From assembly GCA_965112735.1 (NCBI GenBank), contig OZ218952.1, positions 2,728,001 through 2,792,000 of the forward strand: a DNA stretch of 64,000 nucleotides, given 5' to 3'. The position numbers and the translations under genes are program-made. Origin of the DNA: Phaeosaccion multiseriatum. Its lineage: Eukaryota; Ochrophyta, other classes. Positions 37,061 through 49,744 of this stretch are shown here, piece by piece. Numbering within the stretch: position 1 is the stretch's first letter; each line of letters opens with the position of its first letter. The notes under the pieces were generated by a model that saw only the letters and a program-made list of their open reading frames with translations, had not been told where the DNA came from and did no database searches.

Positions 37061-37073
37061 ACCTTAGGGTTAG
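37061..37073 (-). other. Telomere-template-like motif with upstream TATA-like sequence
   Basis: The minus strand reads CCTAACCCTAAGG, which contains 11 nt of permuted CCCTAA repeat, as in telomerase RNA templates of TTAGGG organisms. On the same strand, a TATATATATTAT sequence lies about 35-45 nt upstream (37108-37120). No transcript evidence; a chance match is possible. Confidence 0.25.
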
Positions 37074-37112
37074 GAAGCAGGGTCGCCTCAGAAGCATGTC
37101 AGGGGCGATAAT

Positions 37113-37238
37113 ATATATACACACCTTTTAAGTGCCATCTATGATGTGAGATGAGGGGATGATCCATATATATTACACCCTTAAGAGATGAGGGGATGAG
37201 AAGGATAATATTACACCCTTAAGTGCCATCTATGATTG
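37113..37238 (+). repeat. Duplicated AT-rich blocks
   Basis: AAGTGCCATCTATGAT occurs at about 37129 and 37221; ATATTACACCCTTAAG at about 37169 and 37208; GAGATGAGGGGATGA twice between them. An old local duplication. Confidence 0.8.
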
Positions 37239-37244
37239 TCTAAA

Positions 37245-37417
37245 AGTAATGTCGCATCGCCCCGGGGAACTTAGTCCCCGAGGTCGTATCCCTCCGATGC
37301 GTTAGTTCTCCCGATTGGCATAAAGTTGATGCCAGCCAGGATCCTATGGCGAATCGATCTATCATACAATATCGAGCCCGCTGGAGCGCGACGGCTAGAC
37401 GCCGCCGTTTCCCCTTT
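37245..37417 (+). ncRNA. Candidate structured RNA with terminal T-run (unassigned)
   Basis: Several complementary pairs are visible: GCATCG/CGATGC enclosing GGGGA-ACTTAG-TCCCC, then GGCAT/ATGCC, GCCA/TGGC, and a final ACGGC/GCCGT hairpin followed by TTTCCCCTTTTT. A T-run after a hairpin would suit RNA polymerase III termination. It does not match tRNA, U1, U2, U4, U5 or U6 landmarks that I know. It may instead be the 5' leader of the downstream kinase gene, whose ATG is at 37514. Confidence 0.25.
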
Positions 37418-37513
37418 TTGGAGAACCAACTCTTGAACTAAGGAGCCACCGCCAGCCGAAAAAGCCTATACAGGTGTGGCAGGATAGGAAGGGTTTGGAA
37501 GAAAAGGATAAAG

Positions 37514-39433
37514 ATGGAGGGGAGCAGTCTCGAAGCTTCTCTCTCGGAGGCTCTGCAGGCTGAGGTTCGGCTTGTGTCTGAATCAAAGGTACAATCCCTC
37601 TGGGCGGGCTACGGTGAGGTCGTGCGGCTGGAGCTGGAGCTGAGCAAGAGCAGGAAGAGCAACAGCAGCAGTGCTAACAACGGACGAAGGCGTGTGGTGA
37701 TGAAGAGAGTGCGCCCTCCGAGCGGAGAATCTGGTGCCTCCCACGAAAGGAAACTCAAGTCTTATGAGGTGGAGGCAGCCTTCTACAGCTCTCCGGGTGG
37801 TGCAGCCCTACGCTTTCTCGCTCAGCAGCAGCACGAGACAGACACCCCCCACGTGGACGATTGCGATGCATGCTTTTCCAACGACGTTTCTACCGCGACA
37901 ATCCCACACCCCATAATAGCCAAACCTGCCGAGGAGGGGGGAGGTACGTTTGCGCTTGTTCTGAGCGACATGTCCCCTCGCTTTAGAGCGGGGTACGGGC
38001 TGCAGTCCGAAGCTGAAGTGGACGGTGTGCTGGAGTGGATGGCGAGCTTTCACGCCTGCTTCTGGGGAAAGCCTCCGCCAGAAGGGCTGTGGGAGGAGGG
38101 TAGCTACTGGCACCTCGGCACGCGGTGAGTCAGAGCGTGTGCATCTGTTGTGATTATCTATGAGAAGATTTTCCGTTCTCCATTCATGGTGTGTGTGTGT
38201 GTGTCTTGGTCTGGATTTACCCTCGCGCCTCTGCTCTCCCCCGCACTTACTGCCAACCCACTTCCTCATCCTATGCACCGACTCTCTCTGTGTGCATCAA
38301 ATCGATGTCGATATCGGCAGTCGGGATGAATTCGACTCGCTGCAGGGTAGCAAAAAGTGGAGGAAGATGTGGCTGGCGGCCAAGGGCATCGATCGGCGTC
38401 TGAGGGGGTTGGACGTGGACGGAAACCGACCTCAGCAGGAGGCCCAGGAAGGGATAGAGCAAGGGAAAGCAGCGGCTTCTCCTTCTTATCAGTACCGCAC
38501 ACTTGTTCATGGTGATGCTAAAGACGCGAGTGAGTAGACTCCGTGACATTCAGTTCATTCGCCTCACTCCATGTATCACCGGCAAGGATTTGCAAGGTGT
38601 CTAGAATGCTCAACTCGCTGTTCTTCTTGCTTCATTGTACCTCACTCCCACCCCCACTTTGCCTTCGCTTTCTTGTGTCGGGGACCGCACACCCCAAAAC
38701 CACTTTGCAGACATCATGTTCCATAGGAGGAGTGGGGGGGGCGCCGCGACAGCAGCGCTCTACGACTTTCAGTACGTTGGTGGGGGCTACGGCAGCAGGG
38801 ACTTAGCCTACCTCTTCTGCTCGAGTTTCAGCAGTGACTTGCTGGACGATAAGGGAGGCGGAGAGGGGGAAGGGGCGAGGGCGCTCTTGAGGTGCGTGGG
38901 TGCGCGTTGAAGCGTTGTGCGTCCAGGGGAAAAGCGGTTTGTTTTTTTACCTGCGGACAGTGCAGTGCCTGGTGACTGACTGCTCACTCGACCTTTACCC
39001 TGAAGTTATGTTTCTCTGTCTCTCTCTGTCTCTCTCTCTCTCTCACACACACAACACATACACAATCGTGTTTTTTATCTCCCAAACGAAACTGTGTGTG
39101 CATCGTACGTACGGTGTCGCCCTCAGGCGCTACCACCAACTTCTGACAGCCAAACTTGCCGCTACAGCTAAAGGGGCGGCAGAAACGGAAACCAACAACC
39201 CCAACGGAGACTCACCTGAGCCCTCGCCTCTCTTCCCCTTCTCCGTGCTCTGCGACCAGTTTGATCTGGCCATTACGGACTATGTTCGTTTCATGGCCGG
39301 CTGGGGTATGTGGGGCAACGACGGATGGGCCTGTCGGTGGGCGGATAGAGTGCTGCAACGCCTCGATGGGGGACAGCATCTGTCCACAGAGGAGGCGTAC
39401 GTTGAAGCCGTCTACCGTGAGTATCCCTTGTAG
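37514..39433 (+). CDS. EcKinase/CHK-like small-molecule kinase
   Basis: Exons 37514-38124, 38321-38529, 38711-38891 and 39127-39433 join in phase to 435 residues. The protein kinase-like fold of the aminoglycoside/choline kinase group is visible. VVMKRV supplies the ATP lysine. The catalytic loop is HGDAKDAN (H267, D269, N274), and the metal-binding DFQ has Asp292 followed by GYGSRDLAYLF. This order (HGDxxxxN, DFQxxGxGxxxxDLAYL) is typical of the ecdysteroid-kinase/CHK family, which phosphorylates hydroxyls of small molecules. The substrate cannot be read from the sequence. The C-terminal part is helical (LAITDYVRFMAGWGMWG), as in the family. Length fits. No signal peptide is evident, so probably cytosolic. 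Confidence 0.82.
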
Positions 39434-39921
39434 GGCCCTCTTGTAGGGTACGTACGGTAGAAGGAGGTGATGACTGACTGACGACAGTGGCGTGGCTCGT
39501 GGATGGTGGTGGACGGCCGGGCGCCAGTGGGAGTCGGAGACCTCAAGTGCCTTCCACTTGGCCCCTCTTCCCTCGTTCTTGTTCAAGAAAGCCAATATTT
39601 GGAGAAGAATTTTCGTTCCAGTTCGCTGTGCGTCGTTGTCCGCTATCCAAGGCCTCTCCGAGAAAGCTTGCATAGTGAAGGGGAGCGTGTGTTCGAATCA
39701 CCACCTCCACAGGGAGCGAGTGGTGATGGGGTTCGAAGCAGCACCACTATCGTTGCGCAATATCGATCCCTTCGACATCGTCAGAGCTCCTCCCATGTCA
39801 GACCAGTGGAGCGCCTGAGGCGGAAAGGGCGACACTCAAGCCGTCATTCTGCCCTTTGTTTCCCTCCCCTGTCCTCCTCCTGCTCCTCACTCCAAGCCAT
39901 GTTTGTCCGCTCACTCAGAGA
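39434..39921. other. Convergent intergenic region
   Basis: 488 bp between the kinase (+) and the small membrane protein (-). I see nothing that stands out. Confidence 0.5.
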
Positions 39922-40933
39922 TCACATATCCTTGTCGTGCCTCGAAAAGCGCTTGCTGTTGTTGTTGTTGTTGTTGTTGTCCCATCCCAGGAAGCCTCTG
40001 ACCATTCCTCCGGCGAATCCGAGCACGTCCGCAGGAGAAGGTAGCCACGCCCCACCTCCCTTGGTGCCGTGCTCCAGATACTGCGCCTGCAACTCCTCCT
40101 CCTTGTGCATCCAAACGTGTCTTGTGCCCCTTAATTGGTGGAGGAGCTCCTGTGTGGTGCGAGGACACAGGCACGCAGCGAAATATGTCAAGAAGAGGCG
40201 TAATCTTGCCTTGCATCCCAGGAGAGCCAAGCGTCAGCCCCCTTCTATCTGCCGGTCTTTCATCCAACTAAATGAATACGATGAGGAGGGCCCACTACGC
40301 GGTGTCCACTCCGTTTCCCCCCACACTCACCATTTCGTTTCCGTCTCCGGTAGCGGAGGGCGAAAGCGGGCGCTCCTTCACTTCTGAAAGCCAGGCCCAG
40401 CACATCCCCACCACCAGTCCGAACATACTTAGAGGAGGCATGATGGAAAAGCTAAACACTGGGGCCAGCTCCAAGGAGGAAGAGACTAGCCACGCCAGCG
40501 CCCAGCCGAAGCACATCCCAATTACCCATCCAATTATGATGGGGCGCCGATTCATTGCGGCGATCTGTTCCAGCAGGGCGCAACAAACCATGTGCCAAGG
40601 GAGAGTGAGCCAGGGTCAGAGTACGGACCGCAGGGAATCTCCAGCCACATCCTGTCTCTTCTTCCCTCCTCCCAGTATGACTTCTCTGTCCGGGAGCTTG
40701 GCGCATCTTACCTGCATTCTTGCCTGAATATGCTTCTCTCTCTTTAGCAAGCCCCTGAGCCCCAGCTCCGCCTCGTGCCTCCCCGCTTCGGCATTCTGCG
40801 CCCTCGCCTCGAGCGCCTCTCTCTGCTCTTCAAGCTCAGCCTTTAGGGCCTTGCATGTGGCCAATGCCACATCTCGCTGAGAAGTCAGCTCATCTTCATA
40901 CGCCCAGTCTATATCGGAGCTTTCATCCTCCAT
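39922..40933 (-). CDS. Small coiled-coil membrane protein, unknown function
   Basis: Exons 40933-40712, 40564-40331 and 40209-39922 keep phase and give about 247 residues. Exon 1 is acidic at the start (MEDESSDIDWAYEDEL) and then a coiled coil (KALKAELEEQREALEARAQNAEAG). Exon 2 has two hydrophobic segments (IIIGWVIGMCFGWALAWLV and MFGLVVGMCWAWL), probable membrane spans. Exon 3 is amphipathic, ending in a short poly-Asn run ([12 protein letters not shown]) and a basic tail. The acceptor of exon 3 (ATGCAAG) is chosen to avoid an in-frame stop, and is the weakest point. No known family. Divergent from the next gene over 266 bp. Confidence 0.6.
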
Positions 40934-41199
40934 ACGTGTGCGGTGTGGGGTTTTTCAAGATCTCAACTGTCCGATGTCCGCCGTCGAGCCAGCCCAGCTG
41001 TGAGTCTCAGGAAGTAGAGAACCACCATGCGAAGAAAAGCCTCCTTTCTCCGTCCCTCTCTCCACATTGCCCAACTTCCTCCACCCTTCTCCTTCTTCTT
41101 TTCTCTCACGGTTCCCCTCTGTCTTTAAACGACCCTCTCTCATGTTTCGAAGAAGAGAAAGGAGGGGAATCATGGGTTAGCCCCTGCATTTCGCCATCG
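40934..41199. promoter_or_regulatory. Divergent promoter region
   Basis: 266 bp between start codons of the small membrane protein (-) and the coiled-coil protein (+); it must carry both promoters. No clear element. Confidence 0.45.
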
Positions 41200-43002
41200 A
41201 TGGAGGCCTTTGATGAACTCGCCCGGGAGGAAGCTGCAGCCAAGGAGGAGGCTGCAGCCAAGGCAGCAGCAGCTGAGGCAGCGACGGCGACCGATGCAGC
41301 AACAGGGGGAGGAGATACGCCGCACTCAGCTCCGGAGCTTGAAGCGACCAATCGAGGTGCTCAAGATTCGGGGGAGCTTTCCACACGCTCAGCCACTCTT
41401 CCAGCTCCACTCTCACCAGCCAGCAGGAGGAGGAGAAGGAGCTTACGGGAAGGAGGGGAAGAAGAGAGGCGCCAGCCGGAGGAGGAGCGGCAGAGGAAGG
41501 AACGCCTCGAAGCAGTAGCACACAGGTGAGAGGATTTTGAGGGAGAGCGTACTCGATTTCGTTGGACTGCTGACTATGTACCCTAATCGAGCATATGAGG
41601 TGGTCAGAAGCATATGCATTCCGACTTGCTGCGGTGTGTTTTCTGTCTCCAATTCTTTTCCTTTAACCTTCGCTTCCTGCACATAGGTATGGAGTCGAGC
41701 TGGAAGCTGCCCAGCGGAGAAGCTCCTCCTGGTGGCAGCAGCAGGAGCAGCAGGAGAAGCAGGAGAGAGAGGAAGATCGCCAACGTCATGTGAGTGGCCG
41801 TTACGTGCACACATCGGGCGTGAAACGAACGCATTCCACAGTGGGTCGACTTGTCGAGCACGGTCCAACTCACACGCATACCTTTCGTTTTCGACACGTA
41901 GGTTAATACAGTGGCTCCACCGGCCGTAGCGCGGCAAGCACAGCGCGTGGATGACCTACAGCGATCCCTGCAGTCCCTCGCGGCGATGGAGGAGGAGGCA
42001 ACGGAGCAGCTCGACATACTTCTCGAGCAGCACGCCGTCGTGGCCGAAGAGAGGGAGGAGGCGGTGAGTGTGAGTGAGTGAGTGAGTGAGTGAGTGAGTA
42101 CGTGTTAACTGTCAGTCGAGGCCCGTGGAAATGACAAGCGTCTCTTGCCTTGACGGTTGCCACTAGAACCGTCTATGTAATACGTTGGCGTGCTGTGTGA
42201 TATATGCACCCTAACGTATCCTGCACAGCTGGACTACAATGCTACTCTGGAGGCCCAGCTGGAAAAGCTCAAGTTGATTGCAGTCAAACTGCCTCCAGAA
42301 AAGCAGGCACTGCTTCAACGGCTCCAGGTGGGTACCCATGCGGAATGATAGAAGGAGGACAAGCAGGTCCAGACAAAGAAACAGTCTTTGGATAAAGGGA
42401 AAGGGGGGGGGGGGGGGGGCAGATTCGGTGCAGATGAAGGTGCTGAAGGGTTCGGGTAATTTGTGTGTCCCAATTGTACCGAGAAGTTCTGAATCATGGC
42501 TGTCTTGGAATGGCGTGTGTTGAAGACTTGGATGAGAGGAATAATGCAGGTCTCCCATGTGTTGTTCACTCACTCACTCACTCACTCACTCACTCACTCA
42601 CTCACTCACTCACTCACTCCTCTTGTCGTTCGGGCTGTGCTGTATGCAATACCCTGTCCTGTGCATCTTTTGTGCACACATTCTCAGCGGCTGCGTGGGG
42701 TGGAGATGCAGCTCCAAGAGCAGGAGGAGCGGTTTCAGGAAGGGCGAGAGAGAGAGACGGAGGAGCTACGGTGGGAGGTGGCACAGCTGCAGCAACAAGA
42801 GCAACCAACGGAGCAAGGAGGGGGGGGGGGAGGACGACGACGAGGAGGAGGAGGGGGCGGGGGTGCTTGGCAAGGTGGCAAGGTGGAGGAGGAGCTTCTC
42901 TTGTCGGGCGAGCTCACGAGGGTGGAGGAGAGCCAGGTGATGAGGTGCGTACAAAGAAACCAGAGGACAAGATTGCTTTCTTTCTCCCCCCCCCCCCCCG
43001 TG

Positions 43003-43043
<41 letters not shown>

Positions 43044-44376
43044 TCGCTTTCCCTCTCTCTCCTCTTTGTCCCCCTCTTTACCCCCCTCTCTGCATGTGTC
43101 CCCCTCCCTCTCGTGCTGCCCCCCCCCCCCCCCCCCCAATCCCTCTCTCTCCCCCACCTTGCCTCCTCCCATTATGATTGCCCCCCCCACACCACACCTC
43201 GCACCCTCTTTATCCTGGCAGCGTCGTGGAGAACAAGTACGAGCAGTGCTGCGTCCACCACGCCCGCTTACGAGAGGAAGACAGCAAGATCCGGCGGCAG
43301 ATGTTGGACAAGGAGATGATCATCTCCGACAATGGTCAAGGCCTGGACGCTTCTCAACTGCTGCAGTACTGCTATCGTCTAGAGGAGCTCGCGGATGAGG
43401 TATCGGGTTGGTTGGAGGCGTACGCGTATCGGGTTGGTTGGAGGCGTACGGGTATCGGGTTGGTTGGAGGCGTACGGGTATCGGGTTGGTTGGAGGCGTA
43501 CGGGCGTATTGGCTTGCACGCTAGGCATGATTCCTCCTCTCCTCCTCCCCAGCTCTCTTTGTCGTCTCTCTCTCCCTCTTGTTGCTGCTCTTTCGCTCTC
43601 TCTCTGTTTCATCTCCCCCCCCCCCCGGCACCTCTCTCTCTTTCGGTCTCTCACTCTCGTGGTTCTCCCTCTCCCCCCCGAAAACAGGCAACCTGCAACA
43701 AGGACCACCTCAAGGACATGGGCAGCATGCTAACGTCTCTGGAGCTCACCCGCCAGCTGCTCGACAAGGAGATTCGAGTCCTCAACAGTATCTGCCAGAA
43801 CTTCGACGCCGCCTTCGACAGCAAGGTCTCCAAGGAAGAGTTCATGCGGCAGTTACACGCCATCGCGCAGGTAGGTCGTGAGACCGTGTATTGCGTTGCA
43901 TTGCATTGTAAGCCCCGAAGGCCCAATGAAAGCACAGCACAGCACAGCCGTCGCTGCTCCTTCCCCACCCCCATTTTGTAGTGCTCCCGTTGTCCTTGGT
44001 ATCCCCTGAGCGAATCAACCGACCTGCTCCTCTCCTTCCACTCCCGTCCCTCCCCTCCTTTTCTCTTTGGACACGTCGTAATGTGGGGCACGCGCAGGGC
44101 GTGGATGAGTCTCTCTCGCAGCAGCGGCGTCTCCTACAGCAGAAGAAGTCAATGAGGGAAGAGCTTCGAGTGGAGCTGCAGAGGGGGGACAGAGACTATC
44201 GCCAGTATCGCCAGTGTCTAAGTGACCTGGATAGAGAGTGCGGCAAGTGCGTGGGCCTGGCGCAGGAGCTAAAGGAGCTCGAAGCGGTGTTAGGGGAAGG
44301 GGGGGATGGAGAAGAACAAGAACAAGAGCTGGAACAAGGCGAAGACCAAGACGAAGACGACGGCGGCCGTACATAG
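41200..44376 (+). CDS. Coiled-coil protein, unknown function
   Basis: Exons 41200-41525, 41687-41789, 41902-42063, 42229-42327, 42688-42944, 43222-43399, 43688-43870 and 44098-44376 all join in phase to about 528 residues. After an Ala/Glu-rich start (MEAFDELAREEAAAKEE) nearly the whole protein is heptad-like and rich in Glu, Gln, Arg and Leu, for example QRVDDLQRSLQSLAAMEEEA and QLLDKEIRVLNSICQNFDAAF. Exon 5 carries a poly-Gly/Arg insert. Exons 6 and 7 look best conserved (EEDSKIRRQMLDKEMI, FDSKVSKEEFMRQL). The C-terminus is acidic. No catalytic motif. It resembles cytoskeletal or ciliary coiled-coil proteins in general texture only; I cannot name it. Confidence 0.75.
42064..42100 (+). repeat. 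(GTGA)n run beginning at a 5' splice site
   Basis: The donor GTGAGTG of intron 42064-42228 is itself the first unit of a GTGA tandem run. Confidence 0.85.
42567..42618 (+). repeat. (CACT)n array in an intron
   Basis: About 13 CACT units in intron 42328-42687, upstream of the acceptor. Confidence 0.9.
43398..43505 (+). repeat. 26-bp minisatellite GTATCGGGTTGGTTGGAGGCG
   Basis: Four near-identical units starting at the donor (GAGGTATCGGG) of the intron 43400-43687; the first bases of each unit repeat the donor sequence. Confidence 0.9.
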
Positions 44377-44641
44377 CCTGGAAAACACAGCAATTCCATA
44401 TGGCGTCGACCGATTCCAACATGTGAAGTTGATTTTTTTTTCTCTCTCTTCACTTTCGTTTCTATCTCTCTCTCTATCCTCTCTCTCTCTCTCCCCATCC
44501 CTTGGGAACTGTGCATCCCTTGGGAGCTTGCCTAGGTTATTCCCTCCCTTCCAAACATGAGACGATGGGGTCCAAGAGCATTCTGGGGAATTTCCTTCCT
44601 TGTTCAGTAGCACTCTTTTAAAAAGGGCCGTCACAAATAGG

Positions 44642-46100
44642 ATGGAGGGAGGGGAAATGATGGAAGGGGACAGGCCTCGAGGCGAATGGCTGGAGAATAT
44701 ATGCACAGATCTTCAGTATCGGGTTGCCAAGTTGATGAGAATGGACTTAAGCAGAGTGCCGTGGGCTGTGGTGGTGGAGGGTGTGGTTGATGTGATCAGC
44801 AAGTATCCAGCAGGTGAGAACCAGGCTCAACCCCCCGAAGCATTGAATGTTTTACCTTCCAGCCTGTAATTGTTCTCTCCCCTGTTTGTCTTTTTCCCGC
44901 CTTCCATCTCTCACTCCCCGCCCACACAGGCCTCACAGACGCCATTGTGCTGTCCGAGCTGGAGACTCTATTTCGCAGGCGACTGCGGAATCCTAACGCG
45001 GGGTTTGTGGCGTCCAGCAGTTTGAAGGAGCTGTCTCGCAAGGGCTATATGTCAGAAAGCACCGTCCTACTGGCGCACGTGCTAGAGTACTCCGGGCAGG
45101 TAAGCCTAATGTATATGCACGCACCCTCTATTGTGGGGTGAGAGCAGCAGCACGAGAATAGAATCATAGAACCTAACAGAACAACAAGCATGAGTGTGTG
45201 TGTGTGAGTGAGTGAGTGAGTGAGTGGGTGAGTGGGGGCGTGTGTGCATGTATCACAGTGCCACCTTCTCCCCTGCTACTGCTAGGCTACAATCGCCAAC
45301 TCCATACTCTCCATTCTGCTTTCTCCCCCCCCCCCTCCTTGTGATCCCGGTGCTGATCGTGCTACACCTGCTGCCCTTCCTCCCACGCTGTGCGTGTGAT
45401 GGTGTGATGCCACTCCTCCCCCGTCGCAACCCACCCACCCGCCTTGATGTAACTACCAAACTACCTATCTACCTGTCGGAGAGCAGGTGGCCAACATCCG
45501 AGACCCTCCTTCGGCCGACCGGAGTGCTGATGATCCCTCCACCGGTGCGGCTGCTACACAGGTTGGCGGCGACGTGCGTGTGAGCTGGGTACTGCATCGT
45601 AAATACAACGCGTCAAGACAGTGGCTGCAGGAGCATGGTCACGACCTCCTCTCCAAGGGGCGGCAGGTGCGACTCACTGGCTGCAGGCTCCTGCAAGGTA
45701 AGGTGGATGGGTTGGTGTTGGTGACGGGATGAAGAGTGGAAGTGGGGGGTGCCCCTCCTCTTCCCTCCCACCCCTTCCCCTGCGGGTGTGCAGCTGAACG
45801 GCAATGCCCTCTCCTGCCCACTGACCTTGTGATGCTGCTGCCTCGCTCTCTTCCTCCTTATTTCAGGAGCGGGTAGTGGGACTGGAGCCGTCATTTTACC
45901 AACCGAGTTTGCCGTGTTTGGGCTGGAGGAGCGAGGGCCTCTGATGCAGCAGTCCCTGCCTGGTCTCTTTACCGCTCGGACTGCGCTGACACCGGAGAGG
46001 GAGCAACGCAACGCTGAGCTTCCTTTCATGCTCCTTTGCAAAGTGGTGAGGGGAGTTTATATTGACTTACGGGACAGGAATCAACCAAGAATCATGTATT

Positions 46101-46135
<35 letters not shown>

Positions 46136-46956
46136 ACAAAGTGGTACGGGGCTGCTGGCCCATCTTCACTGTCTGTCTGGATCTGGAGGGACTTTTAGTT
46201 TATAGCGCGGAGAGCGCTCACGTAACAGCACACCCCCACACCCCCATCCATCCTCTGCCCCTCACGTCCCATCTCCTGCCATCTCCTGCCATCTCCTGCC
46301 ATCTCCTGCCATCTCCTGCCATCTCCTGCCATCTCCTGCCATCTCCTGCCATCTCCCTCCCTCCCTCCCCCAAAACTAAAGGTGGAGGTAAAGCAGCCCC
46401 GACCCCACCGCAGTAGTCACCGCAACGGCCCGGGTAAGCACGTGCTCACTCAATCCGTCTTACTGCAGTGCTGTGCGGCAGAATTGACGCCGACGACGAA
46501 AGGGTCAAAAGAAGGCGCAGCAGCAGCAGCAGCAGCAGCAGTTGGTGATACAGCAGCACAGGACAAGTCCGAGGTGAATGGCCTTAAAAAAGGCCTCGCG
46601 GTCGAAGCTGCTGCTGGAGTAAAGGCACAGGCACAGCAGCAGCAGCAGCAGCAGCAGGAGGAGGAGGAGGAGGAGAAGGAGGAGGATCAGGGGCCGGGCT
46701 GCATGGTCGTGCTCAATCTCTACGACGAACAGGTACGAGGACTCATTGCCAATGTCAGTTTCAGTTAAGGTAGTTTAAAAACCAATCGAGAATGTTGTCT
46801 CGGGGACTGATGTGCGTGCGTGAGTGAGTGGGTGAGTGAGTTAGCTGCCTGCCCCTCGTTCGTTAGGCGCTCTTTCGCGCCATGTGCGATACGTACACTG
46901 AAAACGTTAGAAGTAAAGATGGCCAACACGTGGTGGCCTTGTACTGCTACGCTATG

Positions 46957-46990
<34 letters not shown>

Positions 46991-47439
46991 CGTCCTCTGC
47001 TGACTGTCTGTCCGTGCTTTCTGTTTTGGCGGTCCCACAGATGGCTCTGACGAGATTATTTGTGGAGGGGGAGGTTCTGGCTGTGTTTTGGCCCTTTGTC
47101 TCTCCATCTAGTCCAGCAGCAGCAGCAGCAGGCGGCAACATCCACGCCAATGGCTGCGGGAATGGAAGGAGTAACGGCGATGGGAGCAGGGAGGAGCACA
47201 TCGTAGTAAAGAGAAACGACGGACGAGGAGCAGCAGCAGCAGCAGCAGGAGGAGGAGGAGGTGGAGGAGGAGGTGGAGGAGGAGGAGGAGGAGGAGGAGG
47301 AGGAGGAGGAGGTGTGGCAGCAGGGGCAGGGAATAGGGAGCCACACCAGCAACATGAGGAGGAGGAGGAGGAGGAGGAGGAGGAGGGGCGGGGTTTTCTC
47401 GACAACGCTATTGGCATGTTTCACACCACCAAGGACGGC

Positions 47440-47479
<40 letters not shown>

Positions 47480-47616
47480 GTCTCATGGCTCTCGCGACCC
47501 AAACACAGGCGGCTCCGTCGGACGTGCCATACACCTTAGAGTACGGCACCTTCACCGTCCTGTTTGTGCTGAGCACATGCACATCCCAGCGTCAGAAACC
47601 ACCGCAGCAGAAACAT

Positions 47617-47667
<51 letters not shown>

Positions 47668-48974
47668 CAGCACCAGCAGTTGGTGATACAGCAGCTCCCA
47701 TCTCCATCTAGCTCCCCCTACTCGTCAGTGCCACAAGACAAGGATGGAGAGAAAAGAAGGGCTGAGGCGTCATCAAGAGAGTGTGCTCTCGCCAGTACAG
47801 ATTCCAGTGCGGTGGCAACAACTGCTGCTGGCTCTGTGATACATCGGGTGACAATCAATGGTCAGCTTGTGGTAGAGGATGGAAGGGGTGGAGCGGCGAT
47901 GGTGGCAGTGCAGGGGCGAACAAGAATAAAGGTGGGCCTGTTTCTGGGGCGAGGATTGGGAGCATGGCGAGGGGGAGAGCTCAAGTTCAGACGTGTTTGG
48001 GGAGGGGGCAGAATACAAGCTAGAGGCGTATGGGGAGGGGGGAGAGTACAAGTTAGAGGCGTATGGGGAGGGGAAGAGTACAAGTTGGAAGCGTATGGGG
48101 AGGGGGGAGAGTACGACCTAGAGGCGTATGAGAAGGGGGAGGGTACAGGTGAGATGCGTACGGGGAGGGGGAGAGTACAAGTTAGAGGCGTATGGGGAGG
48201 GGAAGAGTACACACCCACCCACCCACCCACCCACACATTCTTAGCCCTTCCCCTTATCATTCACCTGCTCTCTATCTCTTGCCCTCCCTCCGTTAATCCC
48301 TGCCTGCCTGCCTGCCTTTCTGCCGCCCTCCCCTACGCGCGCACGCACCCACCCACCCATGCCCTGGCCGACTGGCGAACGCTGCTACACACTTAATACC
48401 GTCATATTAACACGAACACTTACCCGCAGGACCTTCGCCGAGGCAACGCACGTTTGAGTGTGTACGGGGTGGTGACGAGTGTCGTCGTGCGACCCAACGG
48501 GGTGGTGGCGTTGGAACTGCAAGACGGGACGGGGGGAGCAGGGGGGACAGAAGGGTCGGGAGGGGCAGGGGGGACGTTGGAGGTACTCTTTCATGCCGCC
48601 AAGGAGAAGGCGCTAAGAGCAAGGCCTGGGCAAGTGAGTACGGGAGGGAGGAGGGAGGGAGAGAGGGAAGAGAAGGAGGGAGGGGTGAGGGAGGAGGGGA
48701 GGGAGGGAGAGACTCCCACCCACCGCACCAAGTATTCCCAACCTGCACACATACAATGTTTACACCCAATCTCATCATGACGCGTACACACACACACAAA
48801 CGCACACACACACGCACACATACACGCACACACACACGCACACACACACGCACACACATACGCACACACACGCGCACACAAATACGCACACACACACGCA
48901 CACACACGCACACACACACGCACACACATACGCACACACATACGCACACACACGTGCACACACACGTACACACA

Positions 48975-49034
<60 letters not shown>

Positions 49035-49709
49035 CACGGCGCAGTTCCTTCTCGTCAAGGGCCTTGTGGTGCTCCAACATGAACCCCGAGTCGTCGCCAG
49101 CTGCGGCAGCTTGGAGAACAACGCCGACACTTCAGCAGAGGAGGGAGTGGCCACAGCCAATGCGAGTGTCAATACGTCGAGAGAGGGTGCGGGGGCGGTG
49201 CGGGTGCTTAACTTGACGGTGCTGCCGGGCTTGCTAAGGTGTCCGGAGATGACCAAGCAGGTGCCACTCAGAGCGGCCTTGGATGAGGTGAGGTGCGGGT
49301 GGGAGCGTAGGAGGGTGGGTAGGTGGGTGGGTGGGTCCATGCGTCAGTCGTGATGGATAGTAGATAGTTGATCTCAGCTGCTGCTGCTGCTGCTTCCTAC
49401 TGCCTATCTGTCCCCATTGCGCCGTCCACCTCCCTCTTCATCTCCCTCTCTCTCCCTCCCTCCCCCCCCCCCCCCCCCCTCTCTCTCTCGTCCCTGACTC
49501 TCCGCCTGCTCACTGTCGAAGCAGCAACTCCGAACCTTCTTCGCCAAGGCTTGGGTGACCTCTTGCAGCTGGGAGGGCCCCTCCGTGGTGCTGCTCCACC
49601 GCCCCTGTGCTCGACCTGTGGGGACCTTCGACAATGCGCCACCCCTCTTCTCACGTGTGGCGGGGGGCAGAGGCGCGAAAAGTGCTGCTCCTGCTGCTGC
49701 TACCGCTAC

Positions 49710-49744
<35 letters not shown>

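Larger units (their letters stand above)
35770..37513. other. 1.7-kb noncoding region with candidate RNA signals
   Basis: I see no exon chain on either strand. It includes a C-run at 35828, CGTAAGTA-like palindromic sequence near 36330-36352, a (TTGCGA)n-like stretch at 36860-36890, repeated blocks at 37113-37238, a telomere-like motif at 37061-37073 and a hairpin-rich T5-terminated stretch at 37245-37417. The last two are listed separately. Confidence 0.5.

Noticed and set aside
39680-39705. TGTTCGAATCA, a tRNA B-box-like sequence
   Set aside because: The T-stem does not pair and no A-box, anticodon arm or acceptor stem could be placed around it.
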